Below are positions 7,819 to 14,896 of a DNA stretch of 41,618 nucleotides, in pieces. Location: the IMG/VR virus record IMGVR_UViG_3300046516_000918, positions 1 to 41,618 of that record; one strand, given 5' to 3'. The translations under genes were made by a program, and so were the position numbers. This DNA comes from a virus. The notes under the pieces were generated by a model. It worked only from the letters and a program-made list of their open reading frames with translations, was not told the DNA's origin and made no database searches. Numbering within the stretch: the first letter of the stretch is position 1; the number at the start of each line of letters is the position of its first letter.

Positions 7819-7858
7819 TCATAAAGAAAGGTCTGAGCTTGGGAATGAGCTCAGACCT
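7819..7858 (-). terminator. Intrinsic terminator
   Basis: An 11-bp stem AGGTCTGAGCT (7829-7839) / AGCTCAGACCT (7848-7858) with an eight-base loop. On the minus strand it is followed by TTTCTTTATG. It sits just after the gene at 7890-8195 and before the 7776 gene, so it would end or attenuate transcription from the promoter at 8240-8269. Confidence 0.75.
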
Positions 7859-7889
7859 CTTCTCAGGTTTGGGAAGTCATGGGCAGATT

Positions 7890-8195
7890 TTAGCCAGCCT
7901 TCTTTACCAGCTTGGCGTTACCAGCATTGATGTCCCAGTGCAGATCGCGCAGCCGTCCACCCTTCTCCACAAACGTCTCGACCTTAACAGGCTTGCGTGC
8001 TGAGGCGATGATCTGGAAGGACTTGAACCCGTGGCTGCCCTTGCGACGCGGATTTCCCTCGACCTGGCTGACGATGTGCAGCTGCGGGTCGATGCGGTGA
8101 CGGGCAACTGCTGCCTTCTGCGCCTTGGAAGTCTTGCGGGTTGAAGTGGCTTTGGTGGACTTGCGGCTGGTGGACTTCGTTGTTGTTGCTTTCAT
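7890..8195 (-). CDS. Small NPRR-domain protein with histone-like basic tail
   Basis: A 101-residue protein with an H1-like N-terminal tail of Lys, Ser, Thr and Arg (KSTSRKSTKATSTRKTSK, about 7-24), then the domain seen in two other proteins of this window: GNPRRKGSHGFKSFQII followed by EKGGRLRDLHWDINAG (about 47-96). It is very basic and probably binds DNA or RNA. ATG 8195 has AAGGAG at good spacing. It has its own candidate promoter upstream and terminator downstream, so it is likely a single-gene, strongly expressed unit. Confidence 0.75.
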   Translation of the reverse strand: MKATTTKSTSRKSTKATSTRKTSKAQKAAVARHRIDPQLHIVSQVEGNPRRKGSHGFKSFQIIASARKPVKVETFVEKGGRLRDLHWDINAGNAKLVKKAG

Positions 8196-8239
8196 CGTAA
8201 TTCTCCTTGTTTGTTTTGGGCCCTGTAGGGCTGGTTAGG

Positions 8240-8269
8240 ATTATCCTCCGGTTGGACTGTCGAGGTCAA
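8240..8269 (-). promoter_or_regulatory. Sigma70-like promoter for the 7890-8195 gene
   Basis: Minus strand: TTGACC (8269-8264), 18-bp spacer, GATAAT (8245-8240), about 45 bases before the start codon. The spacer contains one arm of a short inverted repeat (CCGGTTG/CAACCGG) around the -35. A second, similar box pair is at 10324-10353. Confidence 0.6.
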
Positions 8270-8292
8270 CCGGAAAGTTGCGGACTGAGTAA

Positions 8293-8589
8293 TTACTGCT
8301 GCGCCCTCTCAGGAGGACGGAGAGCCGCACAGACGCAAGCGGGACAGCTCAGGGACGGCTGATCAACGCAGGTGTGGGCTGGCATTGTCATTATCAACTC
8401 AGAACTGGCAATGTGCTCTGGGATGATGTCAACGGATGCTGAGGTGAATCCGGCATCCTCCAAAATTTCTTCCAAGACCTCTTCTGGCCCGCAAAGCGGT
8501 GCCTGTTGTTTGGCAGATCGTTGAAGTGCGATCATCTCCAGCTGCTGCCTTCCAACGGAGAGAACAAACTTGACAAATTCGCTTCTCAT
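8293..8589 (-). CDS. Hypothetical protein, 98 aa, Cys-containing
   Basis: A 98-residue protein with a helical N-terminal half (VGRQQLEMIALQRSAK, GPEEVLEEILEDAGF) and a C-terminal cluster SCPACVCAALRPPER that could bind a metal. I recognise no family. ATG 8589 directly follows the TGA of the upstream gene, with GGAGGA upstream, in the run of coupled small genes 8293-9333. Confidence 0.6.
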   Translation of the reverse strand: MRSEFVKFVLSVGRQQLEMIALQRSAKQQAPLCGPEEVLEEILEDAGFTSASVDIIPEHIASSELIMTMPAHTCVDQPSLSCPACVCAALRPPERAQQ

Positions 8590-8802
8590 TCAGATTTTCC
8601 TCCGCCAAATTTGCGTTGTGGGGTCTTTGATGACTTCATAACGGAGCTTTGCTGCGGTGTGGATGCGAATGCCGCGTTGTGACTTGAGGTTGAGAGCGTT
8701 CCAACCTCCTTGGTGAGAGACGGAGGTCAGCATCACTGGTGCGAGCTTGCTGCTGACCTTGACTGCGTAAACCTTCCCAACTGAGACCTCTGATTGCTTC
8801 AT
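8590..8802 (-). CDS. Hypothetical small beta-rich protein, 70 aa
   Basis: A 70-residue protein (MKQSEVSVGKVYAVKVSSKLAP...) whose alternating hydrophobic pattern suggests a small beta barrel, and which ends basic (WRRKI). Phage proteins starting with -VGxxYxxKVS- are often small SH3-like or translation-factor-like folds, but the match is not firm. ATG 8802 overlaps the upstream stop as ATGA and has GGAGG upstream. Confidence 0.6.
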   Translation of the reverse strand: MKQSEVSVGKVYAVKVSSKLAPVMLTSVSHQGGWNALNLKSQRGIRIHTAAKLRYEVIKDPTTQIWRRKI

Positions 8803-8954
8803 TTCAGAACCTCCATTGCTTCTGCTTCCTCGACCTGAAAGCGAAAACCATCCGCAGTTCCTTCTACTGCTTCGATGGCCTGTTGGATTACTTCGCAGAC
8901 TTCTCCGGGAGTCCCTTTGTCTGCGTCTGTGACTTTGAGGATGAGTCTGATCAT
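8799..8954 (-). CDS. Small acidic protein, 51 aa
   Basis: A 51-residue gene starting MIRLILKVTDADKGTPGEV and ending VEEAEAMEVLK. The start overlaps the upstream stop as TAATG, with GGAGGA five bases before. The stop overlaps the next start as ATGA, so both junctions show translational coupling. The EVCEVIQQAIEAVEG region is an amphipathic helix. No function known. Confidence 0.65.
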   Translation of the reverse strand: MIRLILKVTDADKGTPGEVCEVIQQAIEAVEGTADGFRFQVEEAEAMEVLK

Positions 8955-9244
8955 TACTTCCTCCAAACTGCCCAGATCAAGTTAGCAGCTTCAGAGTCTG
9001 CTGGCTCCGGGATTCTGATGGTGTTGTCGGAATTTGATCCAAAGCGGCAATGCGCAATGGCGTGGTTAACAATCTCTGTGGCCCTGAGGTAACGTCTCAT
9101 CTTGGTTGCGCACGCGGTGCACATTTCATAACGACCGTGCGGAGTTTGAACTGTTGATGTTGCCTTACGAGCGCAGGATGCTGCCTTCTCATAAGAGTGG
9201 TGGGGACATCCAAGCTGTTCGCATTGACAGATGATCTTTGTCAT
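8954..9244 (-). CDS. Zinc-binding protein, 96 aa
   Basis: A 96-residue protein whose first half carries a likely zinc site: CQCEQLGCPHH then SCARKA and a later CTAC (Cys pair), separated by a short loop. The second half is an alpha-helical region, RRYLRATEIVNHAIAHCRFG. The true start is ATG 9244, one codon inside an in-frame GTG, because GGAGGAAG is at proper spacing and the preceding stop overlaps it as TGATG. Role unknown; a DNA- or RNA-binding zinc ribbon is the likeliest. Confidence 0.65.
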   Translation of the reverse strand: MTKIICQCEQLGCPHHSYEKAASCARKATSTVQTPHGRYEMCTACATKMRRYLRATEIVNHAIAHCRFGSNSDNTIRIPEPADSEAANLIWAVWRK

Positions 9245-9333
9245 CACTTCCTCCTCAGAGTCGAGCAGGGAGCAGGGTGGAGGTCATTGTCAAGCATCAT
9301 CAGCGCATTTACGATACGTTCAATTTTAGTCAT
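9244..9333 (-). CDS. Putative 29-aa microprotein or leader peptide
   Basis: A 29-codon frame, MTKIERIVNALMMLDNDLHP and nine more residues, follows a good ribosome site (CAAGGAG) and ends in a TGATG overlap with the zinc-binding gene. It lies directly downstream of the duplicated hairpin leader at 9341-9393. It could be a true microprotein or a leader peptide that couples translation to structure in the leader. It is short, so it may not be significant on its own. Confidence 0.4.
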   Translation of the reverse strand: MTKIERIVNALMMLDNDLHPAPCSTLRRK

Positions 9334-9340
9334 TTTGAAT

Positions 9341-9393
9341 CTCCTTGTTTGAGTTTGGTGCGGTCATCGTCAGTTGCGGCTTGACCGCAAGAC
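9341..9393 (-). promoter_or_regulatory. Hairpin leader, copy 1
   Basis: A 5' leader whose first 39 bases (9341-9379) are identical to 9644-9682. A small hairpin, TTGCGG (9374-9379) with CCGCAA (9385-9390), has a five-base loop here and a six-base loop in copy 2, with unrelated loop sequence but an intact stem. It ends in the ribosome site CAAGGAG before the 29-aa gene. Conservation of the stem with changed loop argues for function at RNA or DNA level. Confidence 0.65.
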
Positions 9394-9417
9394 CTCCGGG
9401 TGGCGGAGGTTTCGACC

Positions 9418-9636
9418 TTATTTGTTCTCAGCTACAAACTTGTACCCGCCAGCAACCTTTTCTAAGATGCCGTGTTTGACCAAGGACGCAAGATGCTCTG
9501 GAGTGAATATGGAACATCTCTTCCGGTTGCCACCGCGCATCCAGAAGTTGCCGCCTGCGTTGGTGATGAGGTGTTTACCATTCATCGTCCAATTTTTCAA
9601 AAAACTAATTTCCTGTTCGCGCTCTTTTTTTGTCAT
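9418..9636 (-). CDS. Small basic protein, 72 aa
   Basis: A 72-residue protein beginning MTKKEREQEISFLKNWTMN, with FTPEHLASLVKHGILEKV and GGYKFVAENK at the end: a helix followed by a hairpin, similar to a minimal winged helix. GNFWMRGGNRKR supplies a basic patch. ATG 9636 has AAGGAG and copy 2 of the hairpin leader directly upstream. DNA binding is plausible but unproven. Confidence 0.65.
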   Translation of the reverse strand: MTKKEREQEISFLKNWTMNGKHLITNAGGNFWMRGGNRKRCSIFTPEHLASLVKHGILEKVAGGYKFVAENK

Positions 9637-9643
9637 TTTGTTT

Positions 9644-9697
9644 CTCCTTGTTTGAGTTTGGTGCGGTCATCGTCAGTTGCGGCAATCACCGCAAGAC
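9644..9697 (-). promoter_or_regulatory. Hairpin leader, copy 2
   Basis: The same 39-base sequence as copy 1 (9644-9682), with stem TTGCGG (9677-9682) / CCGCAA (9689-9694), sits just before the 72-aa gene at 9418-9636. The two copies share the AACTGACG word also found twice more upstream (9759, 10023). Confidence 0.65.
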
Positions 9698-10049
9698 AAA
9701 AGAGCAGTTGGCATCCGGCATCCCGGTGGCTCTCTTGTTTCGACCTTGTCGAAATACTCGTCAGTTTCACGCTCGATGGCAACCAGCAGGAGAGGAGTTT
9801 GAACGGTGCGGTCACGTCCTGCTCTTTCTGTGGGAGCTGACTTTCGCGTTTAGGTTTTTCCCTTCCGTTTCCGTCTGTCTCTCGACTGTCGTACTTGGGA
9901 GCGGGTCTGTCGCTGTCCGTCTGACCTCTTTACTTATTGATCAACGGCAAGAAGATTATCCCTGATTTTGCCAGTTTCGCAAACAGTTTTATTCCGTCTG
10001 AAATCAATCAGTTACGGTGATCCGTCAGTTTGAGGCTGCTATATCCTCT
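9698..10049 (-). promoter_or_regulatory. Non-coding regulatory stretch with repeated CGTCAGTT/TCCGTCTG words
   Basis: No convincing gene is seen in these 350 bases. It holds the octamer TCCGTCTG at 9870, 9916 and 9993 and the variant TCCGTCAG at 10021. CGTCAGTT occurs at 9759 and 10023, and again in both leaders (9368, 9671). A candidate minus-strand promoter (GATAAT 9960-9955 with TTGCGA 9982-9977, 16-bp spacer) lies among them. The words may be operators for a repressor or activator of the 8293-9636 gene set. Confidence 0.45.
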
Positions 10050-10268
10050 TTATTCATTGCCACCGGGAGAGCTTTTTGGTGGGCAATTCTCGCTGTGTGC
10101 CAGGAGGACGGTCTTGAGGAGGACGGCTGAGTAATCTCCTCCTTCAAGCACAGCGCAGCTCCAATCGCAATTGCGGCAGACAATCAATTGGATGGTGTGG
10201 AGTCCTTCTGGATGAAGGAACTGTTCAAAACGAAAATTGTGGACATCGAAAGCAGGGGCTGCTGTCAT
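10050..10268 (-). CDS. Small zinc-finger-like protein, 72 aa
   Basis: A 72-residue protein with a CRNCDWSC...AHSENC arrangement (Cys-x2-Cys, later His-x3-Cys) that can form a single zinc finger. The N-terminus is hydrophobic/aromatic (FDVHNFRFEQF). No family assigned. ATG 10268 follows AAGGAGAA. A candidate promoter (10324-10353) lies directly upstream, so it may start a transcription unit of small genes. Confidence 0.6.
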   Translation of the reverse strand: MTAAPAFDVHNFRFEQFLHPEGLHTIQLIVCRNCDWSCAVLEGGDYSAVLLKTVLLAHSENCPPKSSPGGNE

Positions 10269-10323
10269 TCGGACTTCTCCTTGTTTCCTTTTTTGTCAGG
10301 GCCCACGATTCCTTGGTTGCATA

Positions 10324-10353
10324 ATTATCGCTCCTCTCTACTGAGCAGATCAA
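10324..10353 (-). promoter_or_regulatory. Sigma70-like promoter
   Basis: Minus strand: TTGATC (10353-10348), 18-bp spacer, GATAAT (10329-10324), the same -10 and spacer as the candidate at 8240-8269. It lies between the polymerase gene and the 10050-10268 gene, about 55 bases before that start. Confidence 0.5.
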
Positions 10354-10362
10354 GCTGCCTGA

Positions 10363-13203
10363 TCAATTAGCATTCGCCTCAAATTCCGCGCACCCTGTCA
10401 ACTTCCTCCAGCGCGTCAAATACAGCCTTCGGAATCCCTTGCGCATCTTCCCTTTGAACAGGAACCAATCCCCAATCTTAGAGGACTCGACAATTGGGAG
10501 TCCCCATCTGCTGTACATATGACGGTCGATGGAGACGATGATTGACCCGGTGTCATCCTCGACCGTCAAATTGAGGAACATACATTGCCCATTGATGCGC
10601 CGTCCTCCTCTCTTCTGAAGCGCAGACAGCTCATTGTGGTCTCGCAAGTCCTTCTCCTTGACTTGCCCAATGACAAGAAATTCTCCCTCATCATCAATAG
10701 TGATCTGGCTGATCTGAACGATTGGAGTCTTGATGTTGTATCGCTCCGGGTCTTTGCGAATGTGGCCCCAACGCTCCTCGCATTCAAATACCATGTCGAA
10801 TGGAGTTGTCCCGTTTGCGAGCTTATTGCGCTGGCCAGGGGTCAATGGCTCTCCTCTTTGCCGGCGGAAGATGATGTCATCTGCGATCTTGTCGCCAATG
10901 CCCTTGACGTTTGTGAGACCTCCAATCAGCACTCCATCCTGCACCGTCCAACTCTTCTCTGATTTGCCTGGGTCGAATGCGATGTACTTGTAGCCTTCTC
11001 GACTGAGCTCACGCAGGAGCTGGATGCATTGGTCGTTGTCCCTGGCGTTGCGCAAACAGGCAGTCGCAAACTCCAACGGAAACTTCGCCTTGAGAAGCAT
11101 CGTCCAGTAAGACACCATCCCATAAGCCACGGCGTGGCTCCGGTTGAACGACCAAGACCCCATCGTATTGATGTTATCCCAGACCAACCTCGCATCATCC
11201 TCCTTGACGCCTTGCTTGAGTGCGCCCAACCGGAACCTCTCCCAGAATCCATCGAAAAATTCCTTGCCCAGGGACTTGGACATTGCCTTGCGAAGGCTGC
11301 TAACGTCCTCCCAAGACAGTTGGCCCATCTCTCTTGCGATCTGCATCACCTGCTCTTGATAAATGACGACTCCGTAGGTGACTTGCGTCGTGTGCGCAAT
11401 GAGCGGGTGAAGATGCTTGGTCTCAGCTTCGCCAACTCTCCTGCGCAGAAACTCCGTTGCCCCACCACTGTTGAGCGGCCCAGGTCGAGCGAGAGCTGTC
11501 AGTGATGCGACATCCTCAAAGTTGTCCACAACGAGTTGCTTGCACAACGACTGGAGAGCATAACCCTCAAATTGGAAGATGCCGCTGAACTTTCCTTGGT
11601 TGAGGATGGCAAATGCCTCTTCATCATCCGTTGGATAGTTGATCAGCTTCTCCCTCGACCAGCCAACTTGATCCAAGCAATCCTGAATCACACTCAATGT
11701 GCGCAGTCCAAGAGCATCAATCTTGAGCAGATTGAGTATCTCCGCATCCTTTTTGTCCACCTGTGCCGCTCCTCTCTTCATATCAATGGAGCAGTAACGG
11801 GAAACGGAATCTGCGCACACAACGATGCCAGCAGCATGTTGCCCGGAGGAGCTGGCGTGATTCTCGATGCCTGCTGCGACCTTGAGCTGAGGATACTTCT
11901 CCAGAGTCTTGCGACCAATCTCCAGTTCTTGGAATGTGTCGAGGATGCAAAATGCTGCACGAGAGTCACCAGTGCTGCGCTCAATGATGGCATTCTTCAG
12001 CTCTTTGACTTCCCAAAGTGGTATCTTCAGTTCCTTGGCTGTGTGCTCAATAGTGCTCTTGGCCTTGTAGCGAAGGACGGTGCCAAGGCGCGCAACGCAC
12101 TCCCATCCGTACTTGGCCTTAATGTAGTCAAACACCATCTCTCTTCTGTTGTCAGCAAAGTCGATGTCGATGTCTGGCAAGTCCTTCCGATTGACGTCAA
12201 TGAAACGCTCAAACAGAAGGCCATAAGGAATCGGGTCAATTGTCGTTATGTCCAGCAAGTAGCAGACCAACGACCCGCAAGAACTGCCTCTGGCTGGCCC
12301 CACAAGCATGTTGCGCTTTGCAAACTCGATGATGTCTGCCACCAGATAGAAGTAGTCCTCAAATTTTTTCTCCGCAATCAGATCAAGCTCCCTCTTCAAT
12401 CTGTCTGCGTACTCCTTGTTCTTGAGATTGATGCCCTTTGCCTTTGCCCGTTGCTCGCACATCTTGCGGAGCGGGATAGCATCAGGGAAGTGAACCATTG
12501 TGGCCCTTGGAAGGTTCACATTGCACATATCTGCAATCACCTTCTGATTGCTGAGAGCTTCTGCCGGCGCATCTGGCCAGCACAGATACCACTCCTCCTC
12601 CGTCAACAAGTGCATTGGCGTTGTCCGGGTCTGTCGCTCTCTTCCTGCTACAACCTCGTAAACCTGCCGATCTTGAACTGTGGGATAGAAATTGTCCGAG
12701 GTCGCAACAACAGGAAGCTTGCGTTGCCTTGCCATCTCCAAATTGCGAATGTGGCTTGCTGGGCTCAGCTCCACAAAGAGGTTCTTGTTGTGCTTGGGCA
12801 GCATATTCCAGTCAGGGTGCGACCCGGAGAGAATAAGAATGTTGCTGCTGACCTCGTCAAGCATCCGATAGTCGATGCGAGGGAAGTAGTAATAGTTGTC
12901 TGGCTCTGTCGAGTTGGTCACCAGCTCATACAACTCCCTCAGTCCATCATTGTTGATCGCAATCAGCGGCATCCAGTTGACGCCTTGCTTCTCCTTCAGC
13001 TTTGCATCCTGCACAACGGCCAGCTCGACCCCAAGCAGGGACTTCCTGCCAGCCTTCTTGCAAGCAGCCTCAAATTGAACGTGTCCCCAAGTGCCAGAAC
13101 GGTCACAAAGTCCAATTGGCCCTTTGGTAGCAGCCAGCAGTTTGTCAAGCGGCCCATACACTTGACGGAAGGTAAATTCACTTCTTGTTTTTAGGTTTAG
13201 CAC
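10363..13203 (-). CDS. dnaE: DNA polymerase III alpha subunit (DnaE-type, family C)
   Basis: A 946-residue family C replicative polymerase. Palm motifs are clear: GPARGSSCGSLVCYLL (about 302-317) and PDIDIDF (343-349, catalytic Asp345 and Asp347), with the third acidic residue expected in LKIDALGLRTL. A helix-hairpin-helix (NVKGIGDKIADDI) and a C-terminal OB fold (EFLVIGQVKE...VSIDRHM) follow. The N-terminal PHP domain has lost its usual metal-binding His residues, so proofreading must come from a separate enzyme. The DEDDh exonuclease at 14893-15609 is the obvious partner. The protein is shorter than the ~1160 residues of the E. coli enzyme. Start GTG 13203 has AAGGAG seven bases upstream and overlaps the preceding gene by 26 bases. 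Confidence 0.93.
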   Translation of the reverse strand: MLNLKTRSEFTFRQVYGPLDKLLAATKGPIGLCDRSGTWGHVQFEAACKKAGRKSLLGVELAVVQDAKLKEKQGVNWMPLIAINNDGLRELYELVTNSTEPDNYYYFPRIDYRMLDEVSSNILILSGSHPDWNMLPKHNKNLFVELSPASHIRNLEMARQRKLPVVATSDNFYPTVQDRQVYEVVAGRERQTRTTPMHLLTEEEWYLCWPDAPAEALSNQKVIADMCNVNLPRATMVHFPDAIPLRKMCEQRAKAKGINLKNKEYADRLKRELDLIAEKKFEDYFYLVADIIEFAKRNMLVGPARGSSCGSLVCYLLDITTIDPIPYGLLFERFIDVNRKDLPDIDIDFADNRREMVFDYIKAKYGWECVARLGTVLRYKAKSTIEHTAKELKIPLWEVKELKNAIIERSTGDSRAAFCILDTFQELEIGRKTLEKYPQLKVAAGIENHASSSGQHAAGIVVCADSVSRYCSIDMKRGAAQVDKKDAEILNLLKIDALGLRTLSVIQDCLDQVGWSREKLINYPTDDEEAFAILNQGKFSGIFQFEGYALQSLCKQLVVDNFEDVASLTALARPGPLNSGGATEFLRRRVGEAETKHLHPLIAHTTQVTYGVVIYQEQVMQIAREMGQLSWEDVSSLRKAMSKSLGKEFFDGFWERFRLGALKQGVKEDDARLVWDNINTMGSWSFNRSHAVAYGMVSYWTMLLKAKFPLEFATACLRNARDNDQCIQLLRELSREGYKYIAFDPGKSEKSWTVQDGVLIGGLTNVKGIGDKIADDIIFRRQRGEPLTPGQRNKLANGTTPFDMVFECEERWGHIRKDPERYNIKTPIVQISQITIDDEGEFLVIGQVKEKDLRDHNELSALQKRGGRRINGQCMFLNLTVEDDTGSIIVSIDRHMYSRWGLPIVESSKIGDWFLFKGKMRKGFRRLYLTRWRKLTGCAEFEANAN

Positions 13204-13414
13204 AGCAATGCTCCTTCATCCATTTTTTGATCTTCACCAACGCCTCATCAATGTCCTTTGTTGTCCAACGGCCAGCTTGGAAGCGAGGGTTATCTGTTAT
13301 CACAATCATCATCGCAGGATACTCCTGGATGAGCTGGCAAATGGTTATGAGTTTGTGGGTTATTGGTTTGCTGCAACTGTGCGCGCCACCAAATGACCTC
13401 TTCACATTAGCCAT
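13178..13414 (-). CDS. Hypothetical protein, 78 aa
   Basis: A 78-residue protein, MANVKRSFGGAHSCSKPIT..., with a helix-strand core (KLITICQLIQEYPAMMIVITDNP) and a basic helix near the end (EALVKIKKWMKEHCC). ATG 13414 has GGAG seven bases upstream and overlaps the end of the DUF4326 gene; a longer frame reaching 13441 lies inside that gene. The arrangement of strands and the position between DUF4326 and polymerase suggest a small nucleotide- or DNA-related protein, but I recognise no family. Confidence 0.6.
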   Translation of the reverse strand: MANVKRSFGGAHSCSKPITHKLITICQLIQEYPAMMIVITDNPRFQAGRWTTKDIDEALVKIKKWMKEHCCAKPKNKK

Positions 13415-13682
13415 TTGCAAGCTCCGCAAGAACATCACCATGGCAAGCTAAAGGGGAACACCAGCAGCCCAATACTTTACCTCTAAGCTCTGGCAATGCT
13501 GCAATAAGTCCTGGTTGGGTCTTTATCCATTCCCTGTACTTACTTATTGCCTCCTCCCTGCTTGCAACCTTGAATTTGGCAAGAGTGCCACTTTGATGAG
13601 AAAATGGATTGCCCCACTTTGATGGCCTTCCAATATAAACATCATATCTAGCGCGTTTGTTGTGAACAACTAAGTTAGCCAT
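13407..13682 (-). CDS. DUF4326 family protein
   Basis: A 91-residue protein with the DUF4326 pattern: VVHNKRARYDVYIGRPSKWG followed by NPF, REEAISKYREWI, and LRGKVLGCWCSPLACHGDVL at the end. Function is unknown. The family is common in phages and plasmids and its Cys/His end could bind metal. ATG 13682 lies inside the 3' end of the helicase gene, with AAAGGA nine bases upstream; a frame starting at 13724 is less likely. Confidence 0.8.
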   Translation of the reverse strand: MANLVVHNKRARYDVYIGRPSKWGNPFSHQSGTLAKFKVASREEAISKYREWIKTQPGLIAALPELRGKVLGCWCSPLACHGDVLAELANG

Positions 13683-14896
13683 GTGATGTGATCCTTTGCA
13701 CGAGTGATGGCGGTGTAGAGCCACCGTTTGCGAAACGTCCTGTCACTATCAAACAGTCCATCATCAACCAATGCGACCCTTCCCCATTCAGAACCCTGCG
13801 ACTTGTGCGCTGTGATGGCATAACCATAATCAAACTCTGCCAGTTTGCTCCTAGCAGCCCATGGATCTTCCTCCGCATTGATCTTGTAGTGCGCTTCAAA
13901 GGGATATGTATAGAGGTCGAGGTTGTGCAGCAACTGCCCCTCGTAGAGAACATCCATCGTCACATCTCCAGTCTGCGCATTGTTGTCTGCGGCGCTGGCT
14001 GCGAAACATTGCATTCCATTCACCACCCAACCTCCTCGCAGATACTGGTTTTTGAGGCAGATCAGCTTCTCACCCTCCAAAGGGAACATCGGAGGAGCTT
14101 CAGGATACTTCACCTTGCGGATGGCGCGATTGATCCTGCGGCGCATATGGTTCTTGCCGCATAAGACCTGATCGACCTCCGCAAGCTCTGTGAATGGGAA
14201 GCCAGATTTGTCGCGGCGCACAATGTGCTGATTGCTGATGCTGGCAGGTATGTGATCTCCTCTCCGCACAGCCATGCTAAGGGCAATTATGGGATTGTCG
14301 AGAGCTTGCCGCTGAATCTGAGACAGCATCGCATCAGGTTCAGCATCAGCAAAGTATCCTCTGTCACCAACAGGAGGCAACTGCCCAGGGTCGCCCACAA
14401 ACAACACAATGGCGCGGGTCTTGCGCAAGTCCTCAACCATCTTCTCCGTTACCATTGACGCCTCATCAACAATCACGAGCTGTTCCGGTTGGATAGCCTT
14501 GGCCTCATTGTCCTGAAACCGGAGTGGCTTATCAGCTAGCTTGCGTTTTACCTCCTTGATTGCTTCGCGCAGCTCCTTGGCCCCTGGGTTTGCCATGAGC
14601 TTTGCTTCCAATGCTTCCAGCTCTGTGAGGTCTGGCATCACAGGTTTATAGAGTGCACTGTGAATGGTTGTCACCACCGCGGTGGTGAGCTTCTTTTGTA
14701 AGACGCTTGCTGCCTTGCCAGTCGGAGCGAGACAGATTGGTGCTTTGTCGAGGTCATTGATGATGTTCTGAACTAGTGTTGTCTTGCCTGTGCCGGCGAA
14801 CCCTCCCAGGTAGAACAACCACTTACCTCCTCCGACAATCCAGCGCATGATCTTGTCTTTGGCTGCTGCTTGCTCTGTTGTTAAGTTCACCTTCAC
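13670..14896 (-). CDS. SF1B DNA helicase, RecD2/Dda-like
   Basis: A 408-residue 5'-3' type SF1 helicase. Motifs: Walker A GFAGTGKTT near the N-terminus, APTGKAA (Ia), VDEASMV (II), GDPGQLPP (III), and near the end the UvrD-like C-terminal motif ITAHKSQGSEW and VI (YTAITRAKDHI). In phage replication such helicases (T4 Dda, RecD2) help restart forks and strip proteins. I chose GTG 14896, which overlaps the upstream stop as GTGA and has AAGGAAGG seven bases before, over the in-frame ATG 14929. Confidence 0.9.
   Translation of the reverse strand: MKVNLTTEQAAAKDKIMRWIVGGGKWLFYLGGFAGTGKTTLVQNIINDLDKAPICLAPTGKAASVLQKKLTTAVVTTIHSALYKPVMPDLTELEALEAKLMANPGAKELREAIKEVKRKLADKPLRFQDNEAKAIQPEQLVIVDEASMVTEKMVEDLRKTRAIVLFVGDPGQLPPVGDRGYFADAEPDAMLSQIQRQALDNPIIALSMAVRRGDHIPASISNQHIVRRDKSGFPFTELAEVDQVLCGKNHMRRRINRAIRKVKYPEAPPMFPLEGEKLICLKNQYLRGGWVVNGMQCFAASAADNNAQTGDVTMDVLYEGQLLHNLDLYTYPFEAHYKINAEEDPWAARSKLAEFDYGYAITAHKSQGSEWGRVALVDDGLFDSDRTFRKRWLYTAITRAKDHITWLT

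Noticed and set aside
10284-10319. An eight-residue peptide (MQPRNRGP) with GGAG upstream in the 10269-10362 gap
   Set aside because: Too short to support, and its ribosome-like GGAG is part of the candidate promoter spacer.
11536-13194. A 552-residue plus-strand open frame opposite the polymerase gene
   Set aside because: It is antisense to a gene with clear family C motifs, has no ribosome site, and its sequence is low-complexity and unlike any family.
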